A stretch of DNA of 64,000 nt, from the NCBI RefSeq assembly GCF_013823385.1, contig NZ_PNMA01000005.1:110471-174470 (forward strand). The letters are read 5' to 3'. The stretch comes from Hyphomonas sp. Lineage in GTDB: Bacteria > Pseudomonadota > Alphaproteobacteria > Caulobacterales > Hyphomonadaceae. Within the stretch, counting starts at the first letter, position 1. Every line of letters starts with the position of its first letter. The notes under the pieces are model-generated. The model saw nothing but the letters and a program-made list of their open reading frames with translations. It did no database searches and was not told the DNA's origin. Shown in pieces: positions 8,095 through 15,682 of this stretch. The position numbers and the translations under genes were made by a program.

Positions 8095-8613
8095 CTATTC
8101 ATCCGCCCGCGCATCCTGCATCGTGAAATCATCGACATACCAGGCGCCGCGCTGGCGGACCCAGACGACTTCGACCAACCGCTGAACATTATTCAGGAAA
8201 TCTGCTTGGGCGAGGCAGGTGACGAAGTCCCCTTCCTGTTCCTCCGTGCCGCGATAGGAATGGGCGGTACAGCCCGGCTTTGTGATGAAGAGGGCGCCGC
8301 CGGTTTCAGCAATCTGGGCATTGAGGCGGGCAAGCGCTTCGGGGGAGAGCCGGGCACCTTCTGCCAGGCGGGGATCGCCCGCCGGCGCGAAGCCGCCCTC
8401 CGCCGTGACCGAGAGGATCAGGGCGCGGGTCGGCTCCACCCGCTCCAGAGAGCTGGCGAGGAGGCCGCCGAACAGCCAGGCGCAGCCGGCAAACATCAGG
8501 ACCATCAGACCAAGGAATACCAGGGCCGTTATTTTCAGCACCCTGGGAAAGCGCACGGGCGGCCGGCGAAGACGGTGGAAGACTTCCGGCTTCGGACGAT
8601 CCGGCAGGCTCAT
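8095..8613 (-). CDS. Single-pass membrane protein of unknown function, paralogue A
   Basis: The 172-residue protein has a basic proline-rich N-terminus, one transmembrane segment (about residues 27-52, ITALVFLGLMVLMFAGCAW), and an exported C-terminal domain with two Cys (in PGCTAHS and FVTCLAQ) that may pair as a disulfide. Its end, VVWVRQRGAWYVDDF, matches VRWVREDETWKLLDF in the gene just upstream, so the two are diverged tandem paralogues. The start codon overlaps the stop of the upstream gene by 4 bp (ATGA), indicating translational coupling. No recognised family. Confidence 0.65.
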   Translation of the reverse strand: MSLPDRPKPEVFHRLRRPPVRFPRVLKITALVFLGLMVLMFAGCAWLFGGLLASSLERVEPTRALILSVTAEGGFAPAGDPRLAEGARLSPEALARLNAQIAETGGALFITKPGCTAHSYRGTEEQEGDFVTCLAQADFLNNVQRLVEVVWVRQRGAWYVDDFTMQDARADE

Positions 8614-9179
8614 TGCGGCGCGGGCTCAGGCGCTTCTTCGCCCGCCTCGATCCGGTCGAGCTTTTCGGCCTTGTCGATCAGCACTGTATTATCGCTGAAA
8701 TGGGTCTGGAAATCGAGGAGTTTCCAGGTCTCGTCCTCCCGCACCCAGCGCACGGCGATGGTGACGGGGGAGAGCTCTGCCTTTGCTGCAAGCGTGCAGT
8801 TGGCGAAGGTGCCCGACTGGGCAGGATCGGAATGCGCGCTGCTGACAATGTTGCAGGCGGCGGGGGTGAATTCCGACACCTTGCCGAACTGTTTCATGAA
8901 CCGGTTCAGCGAATCGAGCGAGGCCTGATCGACCCCGGCGCGGCGGGCATAGACCGGATCATCCGCAGGCGGCAGACCTTCGGCCATGAAGCGCTGGGCG
9001 AGCATCTCTGTGGCGGCGTTGCGGGCGGTGACGGCCTTGTAAAGATCGATGCCGCCCTTGACGCAGCTGCCCAGAACATAGAGGAGCAGCGCGCCGCCGC
9101 CGATGATCCACCAGAGCCGGCGCGACTTGCGCGGGGCTGGCGTTTGCTCATAAGGCTGCGTAGCGTCCGGCTCCGACAT
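8610..9179 (-). CDS. Single-pass membrane protein of unknown function, paralogue B
   Basis: This 189-residue protein shares the architecture of its downstream neighbour: cytoplasmic Pro-rich N-terminus, one membrane helix (about residues 22-42, LWWIIGGGALLLYVLGS), then a periplasmic domain with two Cys about 20 residues apart (PAACN and FANCTLA) and a final strand VRWVREDETWKLLDF. The ATG at 9179 was preferred over one at 9242, because the longer form would overlap the divergent methyltransferase gene. Function is unknown; the co-expressed pair may form a heteromer, which is inference. Confidence 0.65.
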   Translation of the reverse strand: MSEPDATQPYEQTPAPRKSRRLWWIIGGGALLLYVLGSCVKGGIDLYKAVTARNAATEMLAQRFMAEGLPPADDPVYARRAGVDQASLDSLNRFMKQFGKVSEFTPAACNIVSSAHSDPAQSGTFANCTLAAKAELSPVTIAVRWVREDETWKLLDFQTHFSDNTVLIDKAEKLDRIEAGEEAPEPAPQ

Positions 9180-9216
9180 TTTCCCCGCTCCGTAAGGTTG
9201 CCCGAGAGACAAGCAG

Positions 9217-10074
9217 ATGAAGCCCGAACAGGCAATACGCATTGAGCGCCCCGATGACCCGCGCGTGGAAGCCTATGTCTCGATCCGCGAGCGCGACCTG
9301 ACGGGCGGGCATGGCGGGCGGTTTATCGTTGAGGGCAAGGTGACGCTTGAGACGCTGCTGCGGCGGGGCCGGTTTGAAGTGGAAAGTCTCTTCCTGTGCG
9401 AGACGCGGCTGGGGCCGCTTCGCGATCTCCTGGCGGAAGTGCCGGAAGGCGTGCCGGTGTATGTGGCCGCGCAGGGCGTGATGGACGCGGTGGCGGGGTT
9501 TCCGATGCACCGGGGGGTGCTGGCGTGTGGACGCAAGGGGGCGAGTGTTCCGCCTGCGGAGTTTCTGACCTCGCGCGCATGCGGGTCTCTATCCTTCGAC
9601 TTCGCTCAGGATGAGCCCCGCTGTTCGACGTTGTTATTGCTGTCAGAGCTTTCCAATCATGACAATGTGGGGGCGTGTTTCCGCAATGCGGCGGCGTTTG
9701 GGGCGGACGCTGTGCTGCTCGACGGCGCGTCCTGCGATCCGCTTTACCGCAAGGCGATCCGGGTGTCTTCCGGGGCGGCGCTGTGGCTGCCTTTTGCGCA
9801 AGGTGGCACGGGGGCCGGGCTGATCGCGGCGGCGGAGGCGGCCGGGCATGAGGTGTGGGCGCTGACGCCGCGCCGGGATGCCGAGCCCCTGCCCGCGCTC
9901 AAGGTGCCCCCGCGCGTGGCGCTGCTGATGGGGGCTGAAGGGCCCGGCCTGCCAGCGGAGATGATCGCGCGGGCGCGGCCGGTGCGTATTCCGATGACGG
10001 AGGGGTTTGACAGCGTGAATGTGGCGACGGCGGCGGCGATTGCGCTTAGCTCTGTGTTTGCGGGGCGGGGGTGA
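9217..10074 (+). CDS. SpoU/TrmH-family RNA 2'-O-methyltransferase with in-frame repeat
   Basis: The 285-residue SPOUT enzyme has an N-terminal substrate-binding region and the three SpoU motifs: SNHDNVGACFRNAAAFG (146-162), LLMGAEGPGL (236-245) and IPMTEGFDSVNVATAAAIALS (258-278), which form the trefoil knot binding S-adenosylmethionine. It probably 2'-O-methylates rRNA or tRNA; the target is not evident. Between the two domains, about residues 117-138, sits an insertion containing LSFDFAQDEP, encoded by a 26-bp palindromic repeat (9591-9616) that recurs twice downstream of the gene. The insertion keeps the frame open and falls in the linker, so the enzyme may still work. Confidence 0.85.
   Translation: MKPEQAIRIERPDDPRVEAYVSIRERDLTGGHGGRFIVEGKVTLETLLRRGRFEVESLFLCETRLGPLRDLLAEVPEGVPVYVAAQGVMDAVAGFPMHRGVLACGRKGASVPPAEFLTSRACGSLSFDFAQDEPRCSTLLLLSELSNHDNVGACFRNAAAFGADAVLLDGASCDPLYRKAIRVSSGAALWLPFAQGGTGAGLIAAAEAAGHEVWALTPRRDAEPLPALKVPPRVALLMGAEGPGLPAEMIARARPVRIPMTEGFDSVNVATAAAIALSSVFAGRG
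9591..9616 (+). repeat. Palindromic repeat, copy 1 (inside CDS)
   Basis: A 26-bp unit beginning ATCCTTCGACTTCGCTCAGG and ending ATGAGC; ATCCT and AGGAT at its ends can pair to form a hairpin. It lies in frame within the SpoU methyltransferase gene and encodes SFDFAQDE. Identical to copy 3 at 10135-10160. Confidence 0.9.
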
Positions 10075-10084
10075 AGCTGACCTA

Positions 10085-10110
10085 GCTCATGGTGAGCGAA
10101 GTCGAACCAT
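10085..10110 (-). repeat. Palindromic repeat, copy 2 (inverted)
   Basis: The same 26-bp unit in reverse orientation, 11 bp after the methyltransferase stop codon. It differs from copies 1 and 3 only where CC became GG on one arm and GG became CC on the other, so the ATGGT/ACCAT stem still pairs. The unit with copy 3 also forms a large inverted repeat. Confidence 0.9.
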
Positions 10111-10134
10111 GGGCGAGCGTGGGGAGCCCGCTCT

Positions 10135-10160
10135 ATCCTTCGACTTCGCTCAGGATGAGC
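10135..10160 (+). repeat. Palindromic repeat, copy 3
   Basis: Identical over 26 bp to the copy embedded in the methyltransferase gene (9591-9616) and in inverted orientation to copy 2. It sits in the intergenic region between the convergent methyltransferase and cysH genes. Confidence 0.9.
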
Positions 10161-10204
10161 TCAAATGCGGAGCGCCCCACAAGCAAGGCGCAGGCGCAGC
10201 GGCG

Positions 10205-10223
10205 CTGAGCCCGAAGGGCTCAG
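10205..10223. repeat. Short perfect hairpin CTGAGCCC/GGGCTCAG
   Basis: An 8-bp perfect stem with a GAA loop, lying among the repeats of this intergenic region. It has no T-tract on either side and so is not an obvious terminator. Confidence 0.6.
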
Positions 10224-10234
10224 CAACAGCCGCG

Positions 10235-10285
10235 ATCCCGGCTCAATCGGCGGCGGAGCCGCCTTTGGCCGGGATGACAGTTTTT
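10235..10285. terminator. Large stem-loop between convergent genes
   Basis: The arms ATCCCGGC and GCCGGGAT enclose an inner GGCGG/CCGCC hairpin; on the plus strand GACAGTTTTT follows. It probably ends the methyltransferase transcript, and its symmetry could also serve cysH, which ends at 10292 on the other strand. Confidence 0.55.
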
Positions 10286-10291
10286 AAGGAA

Positions 10292-11026
10292 TTAAAAAAC
10301 CCTTGGCCGTTCGTTGCGGTCTACGTGGAGGCCGCATTCGGTTTTCTGCTGGCCGGCCCAGCGGCCGGAGCGGGGATCGCTGGGGTCGGCGGCCGGTTTG
10401 GTGCAGGGCCAGCAGCCGATGGAGGGGTAGCCCTGCGAGACCAGCGGGTGGCGGGGCAGATCTTTTTCGGCGAGGTATGCGTCGACATCCGCCTGCGTCC
10501 AGCTGGCGAGCGGGTTTACCTTGTAGCGGCCATCGGCATATTCAAATACCGGCAGGCTCATCCGGGCGCCGCCATGGAAGCGTTTGCGGCCCGTGATCCA
10601 GGCGCCGAAGCCTTCCAGCGCGGGTTCCAGCGGGCGCACCTTGCGCAGGGCGCAGCAGGCGTCGGCATCGGTTTTCCAGAGCATGTTCTTCGGATCGAGC
10701 ACCTTGCGCTCGGTCTCGGAAGGGGTGATCTCGCGCACGCCGGTGAGGCCGAGGCGGGCGATCACCTCGTCCTTATAGTCCAGCGTCTGGGGGAAATGCA
10801 TGCCGGTGTCGATGAAGACGATCGGCAACGAGGGGTCGACCTCGGCAATGAGGGCGAGCATGACGACGCTTTCGGCGCCAAAGCTGGACACATAGGTCAG
10901 CTCGCCGGGCCATTCACGGGCAATCGCGGCCCGAAGGATATCCTGCGCAGAGGCCTGGCGCAGCTCGCTGTTGAGGCGCGCGAGCCGGGCTTTGGGCTCT
11001 TCTGGGATCTCGGTTTCAAAGGCCAT
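10292..11026 (-). CDS. cysH: Phosphoadenylyl/adenylyl-sulfate reductase
   Basis: The 244-residue enzyme reduces activated sulfate (APS or PAPS) to sulfite. It has the PAPS-reductase fold with SSFGAES (47-53), the paired Cys124-Cys125 (CCALRKVRPL), Cys205-x2-Cys208 (GCWPC), and the C-terminal catalytic TECGLH (Cys231). The CC...CxxC set binds a [4Fe-4S] cluster and marks the bacterial assimilatory APS-reductase type rather than the cluster-free enterobacterial PAPS reductase. It is the last gene of the six-gene cys operon. Electrons come from thioredoxin in characterised relatives. Confidence 0.93.
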   Translation of the reverse strand: MAFETEIPEEPKARLARLNSELRQASAQDILRAAIAREWPGELTYVSSFGAESVVMLALIAEVDPSLPIVFIDTGMHFPQTLDYKDEVIARLGLTGVREITPSETERKVLDPKNMLWKTDADACCALRKVRPLEPALEGFGAWITGRKRFHGGARMSLPVFEYADGRYKVNPLASWTQADVDAYLAEKDLPRHPLVSQGYPSIGCWPCTKPAADPSDPRSGRWAGQQKTECGLHVDRNERPRVF

Positions 11027-11048
11027 GGGCCGGGGCCCTTCCTGCGGG

Positions 11049-11531
11049 TCAGCTGCGTCTGCGGAAGGCCGGGACCGACGGGTCTGCTGCGGGCTGGTAA
11101 ACCACGCTGTATTCGTTCAAGGCTTCCACCACTTCAGATAGGCCAGCGCGGCGGGTCTCGTAAGCATCGAACCCTGAACGGTGCATGTAGAATATCTGAT
11201 CCCTCAGCACATGGCCGACCGCGCGCAGCTCTCCGTCATACTGATAGCGGCGGCGCAGGAGCTGGGCATGGCTGTAGCCGCGCCCGTCGGTGTAGCGGGG
11301 GAAATCGACCTCGATGAGGGAAAGCTCCCCTAGATAAGGCTCCAGATCCTCGGCCTTGTCGGCAGGGGCAAGGCGCACGCCATCGGGCAGCGGGCCGTTC
11401 TCCTGCCCCTGTTTCAGGGCGAGGAAGCGGCCAAGGCTGACAGAAAACTTGCCCGTTTCCGGCAGGGCTTCGCCATTAGCCACGAAGGTCCACTCATTGG
11501 CGATCTCTGCGCCGTTCTTAATCAGCGGCAT
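11049..11531 (-). CDS. DUF934 family protein of sulfite reduction
   Basis: The 160-residue protein matches the DUF934 family, nearly always found beside cysI/cysH in alpha- and gammaproteobacteria and suspected of helping sulfite reduction. Recognisable family features are the central VDFPRYTDGRGYSHAQLLRR segment and the later GHVLRDQIFYMHRSGFDAYE. Its ATG overlaps the end of cysI by 14 bp. No cofactor motif is visible. Its partner role in electron delivery or assembly is inferred from this conserved neighbourhood. Confidence 0.85.
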   Translation of the reverse strand: MPLIKNGAEIANEWTFVANGEALPETGKFSVSLGRFLALKQGQENGPLPDGVRLAPADKAEDLEPYLGELSLIEVDFPRYTDGRGYSHAQLLRRRYQYDGELRAVGHVLRDQIFYMHRSGFDAYETRRAGLSEVVEALNEYSVVYQPAADPSVPAFRRRS

Positions 11532-13176
11532 AGAGCGCCTCCTGGAAGGGCTGGTGGCCGAGGCGTTCCAGCGTGTCGATGAACTTCTCGTCCCTGGACG
11601 TGCGCTGGGCGCGGTAGAATTCCACGACGCGGTGGATGGCGCCGGGCACTTCTTCAGCTTTCAGGCCAGGGCCAACGATATTGCCGAGGGCGGCTTTCTC
11701 GTCTGCGCGGCCGCCGAGGAGGATCTGGTAGAATTCCTCGCCCTTCTTGTCGACGCCGAGGATGCCGATATGGCCGACATGGTGGTGGCCGCAGGCATTG
11801 ATGCAGCCGGACACGTTGATGTGCAGGCGGCCGATATCTTCCTCATAGGCGGGGTCTGCGAAGAGTTTCGAGACTTCCAGCGAGACCGGGATCGAGCGGG
11901 CATTGGCGAGGTTGCAATAGTCGAGGCCGGGGCAGACGATCATGTCGGTGATGCGGCTTTCGTTTGCCGTGCCGAGGCCGGCGGCATCGAGGGCAGCGTA
12001 GATTTCCGGCAGATCATCCAGCGCCACATGCGGCAGGATCAGGTTCTGCGCATGGCTGACGCGGATATCTCCGTGGCCGTACTTTTCGGCCAGGTCTGCG
12101 ACGAGTTCCATCTGCGTGTCGGTCGCGTCGCCCGGCGCCACGCCCTGCGGCTTCAGGCTGACGGTGACGGAGGCATAGCCGGGCGCCTTGTGGGGGTGCA
12201 GGTTTACCCGCGTCCAGCGCGCGAAGGCCGGGTCTGCAGCTTTGGCGGCCTCCAGGCGTTCGGAGACGGCGGGTTTGGCGGCGAGCTTCGGCGGGGCGAA
12301 ATAGGCATGGATGCGGGCGATTTCGTCCGCCGTCAGCGCAATCTTTTCGTGCGGGCGCTGGGCGGCGTATTCTTCCTCGACCTGACGGATGTATTCGGCT
12401 TCGCCGAGCTCGGTGACGAGGATCTTGATGCGAGCCTTGTACTTGTTATCGCGGCGGCCATAGCGGTTATAGACCCGCATGACGGCTTCCAGATAGTCGA
12501 GGATCTCGCTTTCCGGCACGAAGGGATTGACCAGCGTGGCGATGACGGGCGTGCGCCCCTGCCCGCCGCCGACCCAGACTTCAAAGCCGGTGACGCCGTT
12601 CTTCTGCAGGATATGCAGGCCGACATCATGCACGCGGATGGCGGCGCGGTCATGCTCGGCCGCGGTGACGGCGATCTTGAACTTGCGCGGCAGGGCGGCA
12701 AATTCGGGATGGAAGGTGGACCACTGGCGGATGATCTCGCACCAGGGGCGCGGGTCGAGGAGTTCATCCTGCGCGGCGCCGGCGAAATGATCCGTAGTCG
12801 TATTGCGGATGCAGTTGCCCGAGGTCTGGATGGCGTGCATCTCGACCTCGGCGAGCTTTTCCAGGACGTCCGGAATGTCTTTCAGGGCGACCCAGTTGAA
12901 CTGGATGTTCTGGCGGGTGGTGAAGTGGCCAAAGCCGCGGTCATAATCGCGGGCAACCTCTGCCAGGCGGCGGAGCTGGACGGGGCTGAGTTGGCCATAG
13001 GGAATGGCGATGCGCAGCATGTAGGCGTGGAGCTGGAGGTAGACGCCGTTCTGCAGGCGCAGCGGCTTGAACTCGTCTTCCAGAAGCTCTCCGGAGAGGC
13101 GGCGGGCCACCTGGCCGCGAAACTGGGCGACGCGCTCGGCAACGATGCGGGCGTCGAACTGGTCATATCTATACAT
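11518..13176 (-). CDS. cysI: Assimilatory sulfite (nitrite/sulfite) reductase hemoprotein
   Basis: The 552-residue protein reduces sulfite to sulfide with six electrons. It has the two ferredoxin-like half-domains (TTRQNIQFNW near 86-95, and the substrate-binding Arg/Lys region) and the siroheme/[4Fe-4S] cysteines: Cys415 and Cys421 in CPGLDYC, Cys458 and Cys462 in GCINACGHHH. No CysJ flavoprotein gene is adjacent, so electrons may come from ferredoxin or another carrier. It lies between a GST gene (its start overlaps that gene's stop) and DUF934. Confidence 0.93.
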   Translation of the reverse strand: MYRYDQFDARIVAERVAQFRGQVARRLSGELLEDEFKPLRLQNGVYLQLHAYMLRIAIPYGQLSPVQLRRLAEVARDYDRGFGHFTTRQNIQFNWVALKDIPDVLEKLAEVEMHAIQTSGNCIRNTTTDHFAGAAQDELLDPRPWCEIIRQWSTFHPEFAALPRKFKIAVTAAEHDRAAIRVHDVGLHILQKNGVTGFEVWVGGGQGRTPVIATLVNPFVPESEILDYLEAVMRVYNRYGRRDNKYKARIKILVTELGEAEYIRQVEEEYAAQRPHEKIALTADEIARIHAYFAPPKLAAKPAVSERLEAAKAADPAFARWTRVNLHPHKAPGYASVTVSLKPQGVAPGDATDTQMELVADLAEKYGHGDIRVSHAQNLILPHVALDDLPEIYAALDAAGLGTANESRITDMIVCPGLDYCNLANARSIPVSLEVSKLFADPAYEEDIGRLHINVSGCINACGHHHVGHIGILGVDKKGEEFYQILLGGRADEKAALGNIVGPGLKAEEVPGAIHRVVEFYRAQRTSRDEKFIDTLERLGHQPFQEALYAAD

Positions 13177-13802
13177 CAGACTAACAACTCCTGCGCATGG
13201 GGGATGCCCAGCGCGACTTCTGTTCTCTGCACCCAGTTTGCGACAGCCGGATAAAGGCGCAAGTCAAAGCCGCCCTCATGCGCGACGCGCGTATAGGCGA
13301 CAAGGGCGATATCGGCGACCGAAAGCGCGTTTCCTGCAAACCAATCGCGGGCTGTGAGACGCTGTTCCATGACGGCGAGCGCGTTGTTGCCGCGCACCAA
13401 CAAAGCGGGGTCGATCTCGGTGTCGGATTTTTTCAGATAGTGTTTCTGGAAGCGGCGCACGGCGATGGCGGTTTCATGGGAATACTGTTCCCAGAAGAGC
13501 CAGCTCATCGCTTCGGCGCGCGCAAACGCGTCAGCCGGGATAAGGCTGGAACCTTCGGCCAGATAGAGCATGATGGCGTTCGACTGGGGCAGAACGCGGC
13601 CATCGGCCCAGCGCGCCACAGGCACCTGGCCGGCGGGGTTCATGGCGAGGAAATCGGGCGTGCGGGTTTCACCCTTCACCACATCGATATCCACCCAGGT
13701 ATAGGGAATGCCGAGCAGGCCGGCGGTCCATTTGGGTTTCAGGCAATTGCCGGAGACGGGATCTCCGTAGAGGGTGAACCCGCCGAGATCAGAGGCTGAC
13801 AT
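13176..13802 (-). CDS. Glutathione S-transferase embedded in the cys operon
   Basis: The 208-residue protein has a thioredoxin-like N-terminal GST domain (FTLYGDPVSGNCLKPKW, with PQSNAIMLYLAEG as the glutathione-binding P-S/N-A motif near residues 67-79) and an all-helical C-terminal domain (NALSVADIALVAYTRVAHEGG). The substrate is unknown. The ATG at 13802 overlaps the upstream DUF2849 stop, and its own stop overlaps the cysI start, so it is tightly built into the operon. That placement suggests a role in thiol metabolism linked to sulfide or cysteine supply (inference). Confidence 0.88.
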   Translation of the reverse strand: MSASDLGGFTLYGDPVSGNCLKPKWTAGLLGIPYTWVDIDVVKGETRTPDFLAMNPAGQVPVARWADGRVLPQSNAIMLYLAEGSSLIPADAFARAEAMSWLFWEQYSHETAIAVRRFQKHYLKKSDTEIDPALLVRGNNALAVMEQRLTARDWFAGNALSVADIALVAYTRVAHEGGFDLRLYPAVANWVQRTEVALGIPHAQELLV

Positions 13803-14125
13803 CAGACGGTTTCCTGCGTGCTTCCGGACGTGGCGAGGCCGCCAGCGGAGAACTGCGCGCGCAGCGATTCGCGCAGGGTTTCCCGGCCGGTGATGGCGCC
13901 TTCTGCGGTGACTTCCATGAAATAGGGATCGGTGACGAGACCTTCCTGCTTCAGCGCGCTGGCGAGCGCGGCTTCCGCCGCGTCGCCCGTGAAGACGCCG
14001 AGCTGGGTGATATCCTCCGTCCACGATCCATCGGCCTTCAGCCAGACGGTTCGGCCGGTGGCGGTTTCCCAGGCGGTGATGGATTTGGGGGTTTCGGGCT
14101 TAAGCTTGGGGCGAACGGAAGTCAT
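13802..14125 (-). CDS. DUF2849 domain protein
   Basis: The 107-residue protein matches DUF2849, a small alphaproteobacterial family found between cysG and cysI. Visible features are TGRTVWLKADGSWTEDI in the N-terminal half and an acidic helical C-terminus; no metal or cofactor motif is seen. It overlaps cysG upstream by 4 bp and touches the GST gene downstream. Its function in sulfite reduction is unproven. Confidence 0.8.
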   Translation of the reverse strand: MTSVRPKLKPETPKSITAWETATGRTVWLKADGSWTEDITQLGVFTGDAAEAALASALKQEGLVTDPYFMEVTAEGAITGRETLRESLRAQFSAGGLATSGSTQETV

Positions 14126-15573
14126 GCGGCGGACTCCTTGAAGGTGTGCTGGCGGGCGTCCGGGCTGAACCAGGCGAGGCCGGAGGCTTCGGTGACGATG
14201 GAGGCGATGCGGCCCTGCTCTGCAGGAAGGCCGGCAACCTCGCCGATGATCAGCAGCGCCGGGCCGGTGATGCCTTCTTCCTCGACCAGGAATGGCAGCT
14301 CAGCCAGCGTGCCGAAGACGCGCAGCTCGTCAGCCCGCGTGCCATTCTCGATGACGGCGACGGGTGTGGTGGGCGCGCGGCCGGCGGCGATGAGTTTTTC
14401 GGCAATTGCCGGGGCGGTATCGACGCCCATGAAGACCACAACTGTCTGCGCCGGGCGCGCGAGGGCCTGCCAGTCCAGATCGGGCACGCCGCCTGCCTTG
14501 GCATGGCCGGTGACGAAGGTGAGCGTCTGGGCATGGTCGCGGTGGGTGAGCGGCACACCCGCAGAGGCGGCACATCCGAGGGCGGAGGAAATGCCCGGCA
14601 CCACATGCACCTCGATGCCTTCGGCGCGGACGGCTTCCAGCTCTTCCCCGCCCCTTCCGAAGATGAACGGGTCCCCGCCCTTGAGGCGCACGACGCGCAG
14701 CCCTTCGCGGGCAGAGGTGATGAGACGCTCATGGATTTCGGTCTGCGGGACGGAATGATCGCCCTTCGACTTGCCGACCGGCACGCGGGCGGCGTCGCGC
14801 CGGATAAGGGAGATGATCTCCGGGCTGACGAGGCGGTCATAATAGACCACATCGGCTTCCTGGATGAGGCGCAGGGCCTTCATCGTCAGCAGCTCCGGAT
14901 CGCCGGGGCCCGCGCCAACGATATGCACCACGCCGCGCGCGCGGCCAGAAGCGCGGGCCTGCTGGCGCAGCAGGGCTTCGGCGCGCTCAAGGTCTCCGGC
15001 ATAGGCAGCCTCTGCGGCGGGACCGGAGAGGGCGCGCTCCCAATAGCGGCGGCGGGCGGATTTGTCGGGGATGGCCTCGGCCACAAAGCCGCGCAGCGAG
15101 CGAGCGAGCGCGGCGAGGTCTCCGATACGCTGGGGCAGCAGCGCTTCGAGCTTGGCACGGATCGCCTTGGCGAGTACCGGCGCAGCGCCGCCCGAGCCGA
15201 TGGCGGCGACGATCTCGCCCCGGTCAAGGATCGAAGGAACCGTGAAATCGCAATCCTCGGGATGGTCGACGACATTGGCCGGGATATTGCGGGCGCGGGC
15301 GGCGGCGAGGGCCTCGGCCCGGTGGGCGGGGTTTTCTTCGGCGATGAGGGCGAGGCGGGCGCCTTCAAGGGCAGCGGCGGTCTGGCTGCGCGGGAGGGTG
15401 TCCACCCAGCTGTCAAACTCGGCCGCCAGCCCGGCCTCGTCAAAGCCGCCGACAAGCACGGCCTCAGCGCCCGAGGCATGGAACAGGCGCAGCTTGCGCG
15501 CCGCTTCCTCACCGCCGCCAAAGACGACGATCCGGGCACCTTCAAGGTTAAAGAAGGCCGGGAACTGGCGCAT
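14122..15573 (-). CDS. cysG: Siroheme synthase (SUMT + precorrin-2 dehydrogenase/ferrochelatase)
   Basis: The 483-residue trifunctional enzyme makes siroheme for sulfite reductase. Residues 1-200 form the precorrin-2 dehydrogenase/ferrochelatase part (VFGGGEEAARKLRLF Rossmann loop). From about 220 on is uroporphyrinogen-III C-methyltransferase, with VHIVGAGPGDPELLTMKALR, VVRLKGGDPFIFGRGGEE and the late IENGT segment. It heads the cys operon. The ATG at 15573 begins at the conserved MRQFPAFFNLEGARIVV; a longer frame to 15651 has no support. The divergent LysR gene starts 110 bp away. Confidence 0.93.
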   Translation of the reverse strand: MRQFPAFFNLEGARIVVFGGGEEAARKLRLFHASGAEAVLVGGFDEAGLAAEFDSWVDTLPRSQTAAALEGARLALIAEENPAHRAEALAAARARNIPANVVDHPEDCDFTVPSILDRGEIVAAIGSGGAAPVLAKAIRAKLEALLPQRIGDLAALARSLRGFVAEAIPDKSARRRYWERALSGPAAEAAYAGDLERAEALLRQQARASGRARGVVHIVGAGPGDPELLTMKALRLIQEADVVYYDRLVSPEIISLIRRDAARVPVGKSKGDHSVPQTEIHERLITSAREGLRVVRLKGGDPFIFGRGGEELEAVRAEGIEVHVVPGISSALGCAASAGVPLTHRDHAQTLTFVTGHAKAGGVPDLDWQALARPAQTVVVFMGVDTAPAIAEKLIAAGRAPTTPVAVIENGTRADELRVFGTLAELPFLVEEEGITGPALLIIGEVAGLPAEQGRIASIVTEASGLAWFSPDARQHTFKESAA

Positions 15574-15682
15574 GGGCGCTATCTTTCTTATTAGTGACAC
15601 TACAAGGACGGATATAGAAAACCTCCTTGACGCTTCAGACGCAACGGGCAACCCCTACAGCGATCATTTAGAGAAACTATTC

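Noticed and set aside
11356..13254. 632-codon open frame antisense to cysI
   Set aside because: cysI motifs on the minus strand are definite; the antisense frame is a codon-bias artefact.
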